In this document: one piece after another, positions 1 to 5,330 of the stretch
Position numbering within the stretch: the stretch's first letter is position 1
Layout: each line of letters begins with the position of its first letter
Source: Pseudomonadota bacterium
GTDB lineage: Bacteria; Pseudomonadota; Alphaproteobacteria; Rhodobacterales; Rhodobacteraceae
DNA length: 5,530 bases
Reading direction: 5' to 3'
Assembly: GCA_027592105.1 (NCBI GenBank)
Contig: JAQCLA010000175.1
Span: 1-5,530 of the forward strand
Translations under genes and position numbers: made by a program
Notes under the pieces: generated by a model
Databases searched by the model: none
What the model was told of the DNA's origin: nothing
The model's input: only the letters and a program-made list of their open reading frames with translations

Positions 1-5
1 AGAAC

Positions 6-37
6 AAAGCCGGCCCCGCCATGGCGGGGCTGGCTTT
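6..37. terminator. Bidirectional palindromic terminator left of the hydrolase gene
   Basis: The arms 6-20 and 23-37 pair along their whole length with a single G-T wobble (12/31). They form a GC-rich stem of about 14 bp closed by a CCATGG tip. The stem ends in AAAGCC on the left and GGCTTT on the right, so each strand reads a stem followed by a short T run. This is the usual look of an intrinsic terminator that works in both directions, although the T runs are short. It probably ends an upstream gene outside the window and insulates the hydrolase that begins 30 bp later. Confidence 0.7.
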
Positions 38-66
38 CGCCACGCGCTTTCGCCTAGTCTTGGTCC

Positions 67-828
67 ATGCTTCACACCGTGACCATGGGTGCCGATCACA
101 CCCGCCCGCCCATCTTGATCGCGCATGGCCTGTTCGGCTCGGCGCGCAACTGGGGCGTAATCGCGCGCCGCCTGTCGGATCAGGGTCACCGTGTCTTGAC
201 CGTCGATATGCGCAATCATGGCGACAGCCCTTGGGCCGACAGCCATAGCTACCCCGATCTGGCCCAAGATCTGGCCGAGGTGATCGCCGCCCATGGTGGG
301 CAGGCCGATGTGCTGGGCCATTCGATGGGCGGCAAGGCGGCGATGGCGCTGGCCTTAACGCACCCCACCCTTGTGCGACGTTTGATTGTGGCCGATATCG
401 CACCTGTTGCATATGGGCATACCCAAAAGCACCTGATCGACGCGATGCGTGCGCTCGATTTATCGGTGATCGAGACACGCCGCGACGCCGATCAGCAGCT
501 TGCGCAATTGGTCACGACCGACGGCGTACGGGCCTTTTTGCTACAATCGCTGGATGTGAAAGGGCGGCGCTGGCGGCTGAACCTTGATGCCTTGGAACGC
601 TTCATGCCCGCGATCTTGGGTTGGCCCGCGCTTGGCGGCTCATTTCCCGGCCCGACCTTGTTCTTGTCAGGCGCGCTGTCCGATTATGTGCAGCCCGAAC
701 ATCGCCCTACGATCAAGACGCTGTTTCCCGCTGCCCGTTTTGCCAAGATCCCCGGCGCGGGCCATTGGCTGCATGCCGACCGGCCGCGCGAATTCGAGGC
801 GACAATCGCCGCCTTCTTCGGCGCTTAA
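67..828 (+). CDS. Alpha/beta-fold hydrolase, YbfF/ABHD11-type esterase
   Basis: This is a cytosolic serine hydrolase of 253 residues, the usual length for YbfF/ABHD11-like acyl-ester hydrolases; the natural substrate cannot be read from sequence. HGLFGSARNW (20-29) forms the oxyanion-hole loop, and DMRNHGDS (47-54) is the strand-3/4 signature of this subfamily. The nucleophile elbow is GHSMGG with Ser86, followed by the characteristic DIAPV (110-114). Asp206 in SGALSDY and His233 in GAGHWLH complete a plausible Ser-Asp-His triad. No signal peptide or membrane segment is seen. ATG 67 is preferred because the N-terminal MLHTVTMG pattern matches the family and the second ATG (85) would trim the first strand. 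Neither start has a Shine-Dalgarno sequence; TAGTCT at 55-60 lies 6 nt upstream of the ATG, which would suit a leaderless mRNA. The gene stands alone and converges on the cytochrome b561 gene. Confidence 0.93.
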   Translation: MLHTVTMGADHTRPPILIAHGLFGSARNWGVIARRLSDQGHRVLTVDMRNHGDSPWADSHSYPDLAQDLAEVIAAHGGQADVLGHSMGGKAAMALALTHPTLVRRLIVADIAPVAYGHTQKHLIDAMRALDLSVIETRRDADQQLAQLVTTDGVRAFLLQSLDVKGRRWRLNLDALERFMPAILGWPALGGSFPGPTLFLSGALSDYVQPEHRPTIKTLFPAARFAKIPGAGHWLHADRPREFEATIAAFFGA

Positions 829-942
829 AGCGTGTCGCGTTTGATCAGTCCGTTGTATTCACCGCAACAGGCGAGGCAGCGTTTGCAAGGCATAACGCGT
901 TCGCCTGTTGCGGTGAATGCAATAGAACGCGGCACGCTCTAA
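825..942. repeat. MITE-like inverted-repeat element between convergent genes
   Basis: A two-part inverted repeat fills the whole space between the two stop codons. The outer arms (829-841 and 926-938) match at 12 of 13 positions, and the inner arms (853-874 and 901-922) at 21 of 22. Both mismatches (835/932 and 856/919) are T-G, so they are wobble pairs in plus-strand RNA but A-C mismatches in minus-strand RNA. The apical part has a further 5 bp (879-883/894-898). The outer similarity runs on through TTA(A/G)AGCGTG, so the TAA of the hydrolase (826-828) and the TAG of the cytochrome (941-939) lie in the termini. TA at 826-827 and 940-941 could be a target-site duplication. There is no coding capacity. 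It probably also acts as a terminator for both genes, although no T run is present. Confidence 0.75.
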
Positions 943-1430
943 TCCTGCGCGCGCATCATCCGCTTGAGGAGACCCGTCTTCCAAATGCGTTGATGCACAA
1001 CGACTGCGCCGATATGGGCCAGCACCAACAGGATGAGCAGGTTCTTCATCACCTCATGCGCCTCGCCCGCCGCCTCCATCTGGCCACCCCATGCCAAGGC
1101 ACCCGTGACCGGTAGGCCGATCATCAAGGCATAAAGCGCCATATGCGCGACATGGCCTGCTTTGCGAAACATTTCTGGTTCGCCCGCAGGCGGGGGCGGG
1201 GCGCCGCGATCATTGCGCAAGATCAGCCGCCAACAGGCCAAAAGCAAGATCAGCGCGCCGCCTGCGATATGGCCGATGACCGGGGCCGAAAACGCATAGA
1301 CACCGGTCTGCGTGGCGACGTCATAAGCATCCGAGATCCCCTCATGCAGCACGAATTGCAACACGATGAGGGCCGCCGCGATCCAGTGAAGGATGATTTG
1401 GACCCTGCTGTAGCCTTTTGGCTGTGCCAT
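939..1430 (-). CDS. Cytochrome b561 family membrane protein
   Basis: This is a 163-residue integral membrane b-type cytochrome of the prokaryotic b561 (CybB-like) family, which binds haem between four transmembrane helices and passes electrons to or from the quinone pool. Helices are visible at about 12-28, 50-69, 93-112 and 128-147. Candidate haem ligands are His15 (in ILHW), His54 (in IGHIAGG), His93/His96 (GHVAHMALY) and His139/His146 in the last helix (AHIGAVVVH), matching the family layout. A proline-rich cytoplasmic loop (about 77-83) separates helices 2 and 3. The start at ATG 1430 is chosen because AGGAG (1443-1439) sits 8 nt upstream; a GTG at 1439 would overlap that ribosome site. 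The C-terminus is basic and ends inside the inverted-repeat element shared with the hydrolase gene. The physiological partner is not evident from the neighbours. Confidence 0.9.
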   Translation of the reverse strand: MAQPKGYSRVQIILHWIAAALIVLQFVLHEGISDAYDVATQTGVYAFSAPVIGHIAGGALILLLACWRLILRNDRGAPPPPAGEPEMFRKAGHVAHMALYALMIGLPVTGALAWGGQMEAAGEAHEVMKNLLILLVLAHIGAVVVHQRIWKTGLLKRMMRAQD

Positions 1431-1599
1431 GCCGCACACTCCTGCTCAAGATAGATGCAGCTTACCATGTCCGGCATGGTTTTGCGATCTGCATGATTGC
1501 ACAGGGCATGTTGCGGCTTTGCAAGCATCCGCCTGTTTGGCGCGGATCTACCCTAGATTTTGTTGCAGGGGAGGGTCGGACACCGTAGATGCGGTGTCA

Positions 1600-1731
1600 C
1601 AGGTGCGTACGACGCGGTCGCATTGCAGGGGCGGGGTTGGCTTTTGGCCGGCTCCGCCTTTTCTTTTTCTGCGATGCAGCATTGTGAAAAAGATGAAGAC
1701 GTCAGGTGCTTAGACGCGGTCTTCGCATTGC
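1600..1731 (+). repeat. Imperfect direct repeat, two copies 103 bp apart
   Basis: Copy one (1600-1626) and copy two (1703-1731) share three blocks in the same order: CAGGTGC, GACGCGGTC and GCATTGC. They differ by a 4-nt versus 3-nt spacer after the first block and an extra TTC before the last. The second copy is embedded in a hairpin (1695-1742), whereas the first is followed by a purine-rich stretch. They may be duplicated regulatory sites or paralogous parts of a structured RNA; nothing in the sequence decides between these. Confidence 0.5.
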
Positions 1732-1742
1732 CTGACGCCTTC
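1695..1742. other. Long stem-loop of unknown role
   Basis: The arms 1695-1706 and 1731-1742 pair at 11 of 12 positions (the one mismatch is 1699/1738), around a 24-nt interior that itself holds a short AGAC/GTCT helix. The structure is followed 12 nt later by a terminator-like stem, which suggests the two could belong to one short plus-strand transcript. No coding frame explains the pairing. Confidence 0.5.
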
Positions 1743-1753
1743 TCTCGGACCAG

Positions 1754-1771
1754 CGTCCCGAGGGACGTTTT
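1754..1771 (+). terminator. Candidate intrinsic terminator in the intergenic region
   Basis: The stem CGTCC (1754-1758) pairs with GGACG (1763-1767) around a CGAG tetraloop and runs directly into TTTT (1768-1771). It is short but GC-rich and correctly arranged for a plus-strand transcript. No plus-strand gene lies just upstream; the nearest upstream gene is on the other strand. It would therefore end a non-coding RNA, or it occurs by chance. Confidence 0.4.
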
Positions 1772-2286
1772 GCCCTATGAAAACCGACCGATCGCAAGAT
1801 CCGTCGATCCCGGTATCCGTGGCCGCAAGGCCCCGCCTACCTTCCCGTCCTTGCGGTCCAAGACCACCCGACCGGGCCACCGAATTCCCCATCCCCAAGG
1901 GGCTGGCCAATCCAGCGCGCCACCTGTCCGCCACGTCCGGTAGTAGACCCAAGTCCTTGATCCGTAGATCATTTACCCCGGCATACCCCAGTCCGTCCGG
2001 CTGTCCAGCGTCGTCCGCAAAGCACGAAGCCTTGCTGCGTCTCGCCTTTGGCCTCCGGGCCTGTCGCGCCCCGCTTCGGTTTCCCTTGGCGGTGATCAAA
2101 AGGTCTCAAACACCCCCGAGTCGCGCAAGCATGAAGCAGTGCAGCATGAAAATTTCCTGTGGAGGGAATCGTGGATTTCCGGTGAGTGCGCGGCGATTCC
2201 GGGCCGTGGATCAGAGGCTTGGCGGCAAGTGCGGCCTGTTACGATTTCGTGACGTTTTTCTGCACCTGCAAAGGGATTTTTCGCCC

Positions 2287-2355
2287 TGACGGGGCGTCCC
2301 ACATGCGTACAGACCATGTACACAACCCGTACATCCGCGTGCTTGCGCCCCGTCA
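2287..2355. promoter_or_regulatory. Nested inverted repeat in the leader of the small helical-protein gene
   Basis: An outer perfect 10-bp inverted repeat, TGACGGGGCG (2287-2296) and CGCCCCGTCA (2346-2355), encloses a 6-bp hairpin ATGTAC/GTACAT (2316-2321 and 2329-2334). The structure ends 56 nt before the ATG at 2412. The left outer arm can also pair locally, as CGCCC (2282-2286) with GGGCG (2292-2296), so two mutually exclusive folds are possible. It could be a regulatory mRNA leader or an operator; the sequence does not match a riboswitch class that I recognise. Confidence 0.4.
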
Positions 2356-2411
2356 ACCCACCCGCGCCGCGCCTGTGCAAGGCTCAGGATCGCGCAACCA
2401 AAGGGGGTCAG

Positions 2412-2687
2412 ATGATCTCGCTCGAGGATATGGAGGATATGTGCAGCCTGACCCGCGCCGAGATCGCGCAGGTGGCCGCCCATGAACACATCACCGAAGA
2501 AGCCGCCGTGGCCGAGATCGAACGGCTGATGCACCAGCATGGCGGCCCGCAGGCACTCAACGCCATGCTCTGCGCCGACATCCGCGCGGCGCTGCATGCC
2601 GATAATGTGGCTGAGGCGCGGCGGCTGTTTGCGCTGCTGCGTGAGTTTCTGGCGGAACATCCCGAGGCTGTGCGGGGGGTGGGGTAA
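2412..2687 (+). CDS. Small conserved helical protein, function unknown
   Basis: This is a 91-residue, acidic, soluble protein with no signal peptide or membrane segment. It reads as four or five short amphipathic helices, at about residues 3-10, 14-24, 28-43, 46-63 and 65-82. It resembles a conserved hypothetical family of alphaproteobacteria that begins with an ISLEDM-like motif, has an AxHEH segment (here AAHEH, 22-26) and a hydrophobic helix ending in LLREFLAEHP (75-84). I cannot assign a function. The start at ATG 2412 is preferred over upstream in-frame codons because AAGGGGG (2401-2407) lies four bases upstream and the extra N-terminal residues would be proline-rich and unlike the family. 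The stop codon is part of the hairpin 2681-2701, and the leader carries a nested inverted repeat. Codon use is typical of the window's real genes. Confidence 0.82.
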   Translation: MISLEDMEDMCSLTRAEIAQVAAHEHITEEAAVAEIERLMHQHGGPQALNAMLCADIRAALHADNVAEARRLFALLREFLAEHPEAVRGVG

Positions 2688-2701
2688 AGGCGCTTTACCC
2701 C
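2681..2701. terminator. Perfect hairpin spanning the stop of the small gene
   Basis: GGGGTAAAG (2681-2689) and CTTTACCCC (2693-2701) form a perfect 9-bp stem around a GCG loop. The TAA stop (2685-2687) is inside the left arm. Only GTCTT follows, so as an intrinsic terminator it is poor in Ts. It sits 30 nt before the transposase start and probably separates the two transcripts or marks the left border of the transposase unit. Confidence 0.5.
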
Positions 2702-2731
2702 GTCTTAACCAATACGCGGCCAAGCTTGCCC

Positions 2732-3349
2732 ATGTCGATTTATCGCCGCCCGCCCGTCACCGGGGCCATGATCTTTTTCACCGTCACCCTCGCCACGCGC
2801 GGGGGGGATCTTTTGGTGCGCGAGGTCGATCTGCTGCGCGCAGCCGTGCGGGCGACGAAGGCGGAGCGGCCCTTTGGCATCGCGGCATGGGTGGTCTTGC
2901 CTGATCACCTCCATGCCGTGTGGCGGATGCCCGCGGGCGACAAGGCCTATGGCGTGCGGTGGGGCGCGATCAAGGCGCGGTTTACGCGGGCGGTGCGGGA
3001 GAAATACGGGACAGGTGTGTCGGGATGTAGGCAGGGATGTAGGCCGGGCTTCAGCCCGGCAATGCCGACGCAGCCGGGATACACATACCCCACGGACCTC
3101 CCGGTCGTTCGGTCTGGCAGATATGCCGGGCTGAAGCCCGGCCTACGGCATGACAAGCGCGAACTGGCGATCTGGCAACGCCGGTTCTGGGAACACCACA
3201 TTCGCGATGAGGCGGATTATTGGGCGCATCTACGGTATTGTTGGGTGAACCCGGTGAAACACGGGTTTGTCGCGCGGCCAGAGGATTGGCCGTTTTCCTC
3301 GTTGCATCGGGATGGGCGGTATATGCCGGGGATGGATTTGGGTGTGTAG
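2732..3349 (+). CDS. REP-associated tyrosine transposase (RAYT, IS200-like Y1 family)
   Basis: This is a 205-residue single-domain HUH endonuclease of the Y1-transposase superfamily. RAYTs bind and cleave single-stranded REP palindromes and are thought to spread them around the genome. Visible hallmarks are the N-terminal YRRPPVTGAMIFFTVTL strand (4-20), the HUH site LPDHLHAVW (56-64, His59 and His61), WQRRFWEHHIRD (148-159), and YCWVNPVKHG (169-178) with Tyr169 as the candidate nucleophile, followed by DWPFSSLHR. All key residues are present, so the enzyme may be active. Residues of about 98-140 are foreign to the family: they are translated from an inverted pair of REP palindromes plus spacer, inserted in frame between the helix after the HUH site and the tyrosine-bearing half. 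The start is ATG 2732 (the TTG at 2726 adds nothing conserved); no Shine-Dalgarno is visible. The gene stands alone and converges on lepA. Confidence 0.92.
   Translation: MSIYRRPPVTGAMIFFTVTLATRGGDLLVREVDLLRAAVRATKAERPFGIAAWVVLPDHLHAVWRMPAGDKAYGVRWGAIKARFTRAVREKYGTGVSGCRQGCRPGFSPAMPTQPGYTYPTDLPVVRSGRYAGLKPGLRHDKRELAIWQRRFWEHHIRDEADYWAHLRYCWVNPVKHGFVARPEDWPFSSLHRDGRYMPGMDLGV
3022..3044 (+). repeat. Tandem 12-bp duplication at the REP head inside the transposase gene
   Basis: GGGATGTAGGC occurs at 3022-3032 and again at 3034-3044, a period of 12 bp that keeps the reading frame. The duplicated unit contains the GTAG head, but only the second copy is followed by the palindrome. It may be a slippage product or a footprint of REP insertion. 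Confidence 0.7.
3039..3060 (+). repeat. REP palindrome, left copy, inside the transposase gene
   Basis: A GTAG head (3039-3042) is followed by a 7-bp stem, GCCGGGC/GCCCGGC, around a TTCA loop (3043-3060). This is the layout of the REP sequences recognised by RAYT proteins. It is translated in frame as residues 103-110 of the transposase. Confidence 0.88.
3125..3146 (-). repeat. REP palindrome, right copy in inverted orientation, inside the transposase gene
   Basis: On the minus strand this is identical over all 22 bases to the left copy: a GTAG head at 3146-3143, then the same stem and TTCA loop. With the left copy it makes a head-outward inverted pair separated by 64 bp, the arrangement of a bacterial interspersed mosaic element. 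It is translated in frame as residues 132-139 (AGLKPGLR). Confidence 0.88.
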
Positions 3350-3405
3350 GGTGGGCTTTCACCCTACGCGGGTGCGCGGGCGCTGGCAGGTTTCACCCAC
3401 CCTAC
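3346..3405. repeat. GTAG-headed inverted REP pair between the transposase gene and lepA
   Basis: The 60-bp element begins with GTAGGGTGGG (3346-3355) and ends with its exact reverse complement (3396-3405). The left half also forms its own hairpin, GTAGGGTG/CACCCTAC (3346-3353 and 3360-3367) around GGCTTT. TTTCACCC recurs at 3357-3364 and 3391-3398. Head-outward GTAG motifs are the RAYT-recognised signature, but the stem sequence differs from the pair inside the gene. The TAG stops of the transposase (3347-3349) and lepA (3404-3402) are both part of the GTAG heads. It probably also serves as the terminator region of both convergent genes. Confidence 0.82.
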
Positions 3406-5201
3406 CCATCCATCTTCAACGCATTGATGAACGCCGACTGCGGGATCTCGACCTTGCCGAACTGGCGCATCTTCTTCTTGCCCGCCTTCTGCTTGTCCAA
3501 GAGCTTGCGTTTGCGCGTGGCATCCCCGCCGTAGCACTTGGCGGTCACATCCTTGCGCATGGCCGAGAGCGTCTCGCGCGCGATGACGCGGCCGCCGATG
3601 GCGGCTTGGATCGGGATCTTGAACATGTGGCGCGGGATCAGCTCTTTGAGCTTTTCGACAAGCTGGCGGCCACGCCCCTCGGCCCGGTCGCGGTGCACCA
3701 TCATCGAAAGGGCATCGACCGGCTCGTCATTCACAAGGATCGACATCTTGACGAGGTAATCCTCGCGGTAGCCGATCATCTGGTAGTCGAAGCTGGCATA
3801 ACCCTTGGTCACCGATTTCAGCCGGTCGTAGAAATCGAACACCACCTCGTTCAGCGGCAAATCATAGACGACCATCGCGCGTTGGCCCGCATAGGTCAGG
3901 TCGAGCTGTTCGCCGCGCCGGTCCTGGCAAAGCTTCAGCACATCGCCCAAGTATTCATCCGGCACAAGGATCGTGGCCTTGATGCGCGGCTCTTCGATAT
4001 GATCGACAAAGGTCAGGTCGGGCATATCGGCAGGGTTGTGCAACTCGACCATCGTGCCGTCGCGCATATGGACATGGTAGATCACGCTGGGTGCCGTGGT
4101 GATCAAGTCGATGTCATATTCGCGTTCCAGCCGGTCGCGGATCACCTCCAGATGCAACAGCCCCAAAAAGCCGCAGCGGAAACCAAAGCCAAGGGCCGCC
4201 GATGTCTCCATCTCCGAGGTGAAGGAGGCGTCGTTGAGCGCCAGCTTTTCGATCGCGTCGCGCAGATCCTCGAAATCATTGGTGTCGACGGGGAAGAGGC
4301 CGCAAAACACCACCGGCACCGAGGGTTTGAAACCCGGCAGCGGTGTTTCGCATTGGCGCTTTTCATGGGTGACGGTGTCGCCCACGCGGGTGTCGCGCAC
4401 CAGCTTGATCTGGGCGGTGAAATAGCCGATCTCGCCCGGCCCAAGCTCGGCGATGTCTTGCATCGCGGGTTTGAACACACCCAAGCGGTCGATCTGGTAG
4501 CTGCCGCCGGTGCGCATCATGCGGATGCGGTCGCCCTTTTTCACCATGCCGTCGATGACACGGATCAGCACGACCACACCCAGGTAGGGGTCATAATAGC
4601 TATCGACCAGCATCGCCTTGAGGGGCGCGTCGCGGTCGCCCTTGGGCGCGGGGAGGCGGGTGACGATCGCCTCCAGCACCTCGGGGATGCCAAGGCCGGT
4701 CTTGGCCGAAATCTCGACCGCTTGACTGGCGTCGATGCCGATCACATCCTCGATCTGCTCCTTGACGCGGTCAGGCTCGGCCGCGGGCAGGTCGATCTTG
4801 TTGAGCACCGGCACGATCTCATGGTCGGCATCGATGGCTTGATAGACATTGGCCAGCGTTTGCGCCTCGACCCCTTGGGAGGCATCGACCACCAAAAGCG
4901 AGCCTTCGACCGCCTGCATCGAGCGGCTGACCTCATAGGCGAAATCGACATGGCCGGGGGTGTCGATCAGGTTCAAGATATAGGTATGCCCATCGCGCGC
5001 GGGGTATTCGATGCGCACGGTATTGGCCTTGATGGTGATGCCGCGCTCGCGCTCGATATCCATACTGTCGAGGATCTGTGCCTGCATATCACGCTCGGCC
5101 ACGGTGCCGGTCAGCTGGATCAGCCGATCAGCGAGCGTGGATTTGCCGTGGTCGATATGGGCGACGATGGAGAAATTGCGGATGCGCGAAAGCTCGGTCA
5201 T
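3402..5201 (-). CDS. lepA: Elongation factor 4 (LepA), ribosome-associated translational GTPase
   Basis: LepA binds the ribosome and hydrolyses GTP. It is reported to back-translocate the ribosome in vitro and to assist initiation or ribosome assembly in vivo. The protein is 599 residues, normal for the family. The G motifs are complete: G1 AHIDHGKST (14-22), G2 RGITI (53-57), G3 DTPGH (80-84, catalytic His84), G4 NKID (134-137) and G5 SAK (165-167). A beta-barrel domain II, EF-G-like domains III and V, and the LepA-specific basic C-terminal domain (RKRKLLDKQKAGKKKMRQFG region) follow without a break. ATG 5201 is chosen because MTELSRIRNFSIVAHIDHG is the family N-terminus; the 38 codons upstream are unconserved. 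The only Shine-Dalgarno-like AGG is held in a hairpin just before the start. The stop is donated by the flanking REP head. Confidence 0.98.
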   Translation of the reverse strand: MTELSRIRNFSIVAHIDHGKSTLADRLIQLTGTVAERDMQAQILDSMDIERERGITIKANTVRIEYPARDGHTYILNLIDTPGHVDFAYEVSRSMQAVEGSLLVVDASQGVEAQTLANVYQAIDADHEIVPVLNKIDLPAAEPDRVKEQIEDVIGIDASQAVEISAKTGLGIPEVLEAIVTRLPAPKGDRDAPLKAMLVDSYYDPYLGVVVLIRVIDGMVKKGDRIRMMRTGGSYQIDRLGVFKPAMQDIAELGPGEIGYFTAQIKLVRDTRVGDTVTHEKRQCETPLPGFKPSVPVVFCGLFPVDTNDFEDLRDAIEKLALNDASFTSEMETSAALGFGFRCGFLGLLHLEVIRDRLEREYDIDLITTAPSVIYHVHMRDGTMVELHNPADMPDLTFVDHIEEPRIKATILVPDEYLGDVLKLCQDRRGEQLDLTYAGQRAMVVYDLPLNEVVFDFYDRLKSVTKGYASFDYQMIGYREDYLVKMSILVNDEPVDALSMMVHRDRAEGRGRQLVEKLKELIPRHMFKIPIQAAIGGRVIARETLSAMRKDVTAKCYGGDATRKRKLLDKQKAGKKKMRQFGKVEIPQSAFINALKMDG

Positions 5202-5207
5202 GGACGG

Positions 5208-5230
5208 CCTGCAAGGGAACTGGTTGCAGG
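5208..5230 (-). promoter_or_regulatory. Hairpin enclosing the ribosome-binding site of lepA
   Basis: In the lepA mRNA, CCTGCAA (5230-5224) pairs perfectly with TTGCAGG (5214-5208) around a 9-nt loop. The AGG that would serve as Shine-Dalgarno lies at the end of the second arm, six bases before the ATG. Pairing would therefore hide it. It may be a translational brake, but a 7-bp stem alone is modest evidence. Confidence 0.4.
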
Positions 5231-5330
5231 GGAGATAGCTTAACCCACGCGGTGGGGAAAGGGGCTGTGCGCGATCAGAAATTTCAGCGCAAATCGCGAT
5301 GGCTGTCTTGTTCATGATCAGGTGCAGTGA

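Larger units (their letters stand above)
1431..2411. other. Long intergenic region without a convincing gene
   Basis: This stretch of about 980 bp separates the divergent cytochrome b561 gene and the small helical-protein gene. Frames of 120-170 codons exist on both strands, but they use rare Arg, Pro and Leu codons freely, are low-complexity (Arg, Pro, Ser, Gly) and resemble no family I recognise, so I do not call them. What can be seen is a small hairpin with a T run in the cytochrome leader (1464-1483), a 7-bp hairpin GACACCG/CGGTGTC (1579-1598), the structured block 1600-1771 described separately, TGATC-CGTA-GATCA at 1958-1971, a weak stem followed by five Ts (2238-2259), and the inverted repeat at 2287-2355. 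Promoters of both flanking genes must lie here, but no near-consensus -35/-10 pair stands out. It may also contain a decayed gene or an unrecognised small RNA. Confidence 0.55.

Noticed and set aside
1431..1439. GTG start at 1439 for cytochrome b561
   Set aside because: It would overlap the AGGAG ribosome site that is correctly spaced for ATG 1430.
1710..2099. 129-codon minus-strand frame
   Set aside because: It overlaps the frame above in antisense, is Arg- and Gly-rich, has no ribosome-binding site and no recognisable motif.
1777..2289. 170-codon plus-strand frame
   Set aside because: It has an ATG start but no ribosome-binding site, poor codon use (AGA, AGG, CGA, CCA), low-complexity composition and no family resemblance.
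2316..2411. N-terminal extension of the small helical protein from 2316
   Set aside because: It is proline- and arginine-rich and reads through the inverted-repeat leader. A strong purine-rich ribosome site precedes ATG 2412.
1431..2411. tRNA, tmRNA, SRP RNA or RNase P RNA
   Set aside because: I looked for the T-loop GGTTCRA pattern, the SRP GGAAGGAAGCAG-like core and the RNase P GAGGAAAGTCCGG core on both strands and found none.
3022..3150. CRISPR-like repeats
   Set aside because: There are only two copies, inverted relative to each other and GTAG-headed, inside a gene; there is no regular spacer array and no cas gene.
3267..5243. 658-codon open frame on the plus strand across lepA
   Set aside because: It is the antisense shadow of lepA. 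Its protein is rich in His, Asp, Ala and Gly, as expected from reading GC-rich codons backwards, and lepA on the other strand is unmistakable. The frame also runs across the end of the transposase gene and the REP element.
5202..5315. N-terminal extension of LepA by 38 residues
   Set aside because: The family N-terminus begins at ATG 5201; the extension is unconserved and contains a structured leader.
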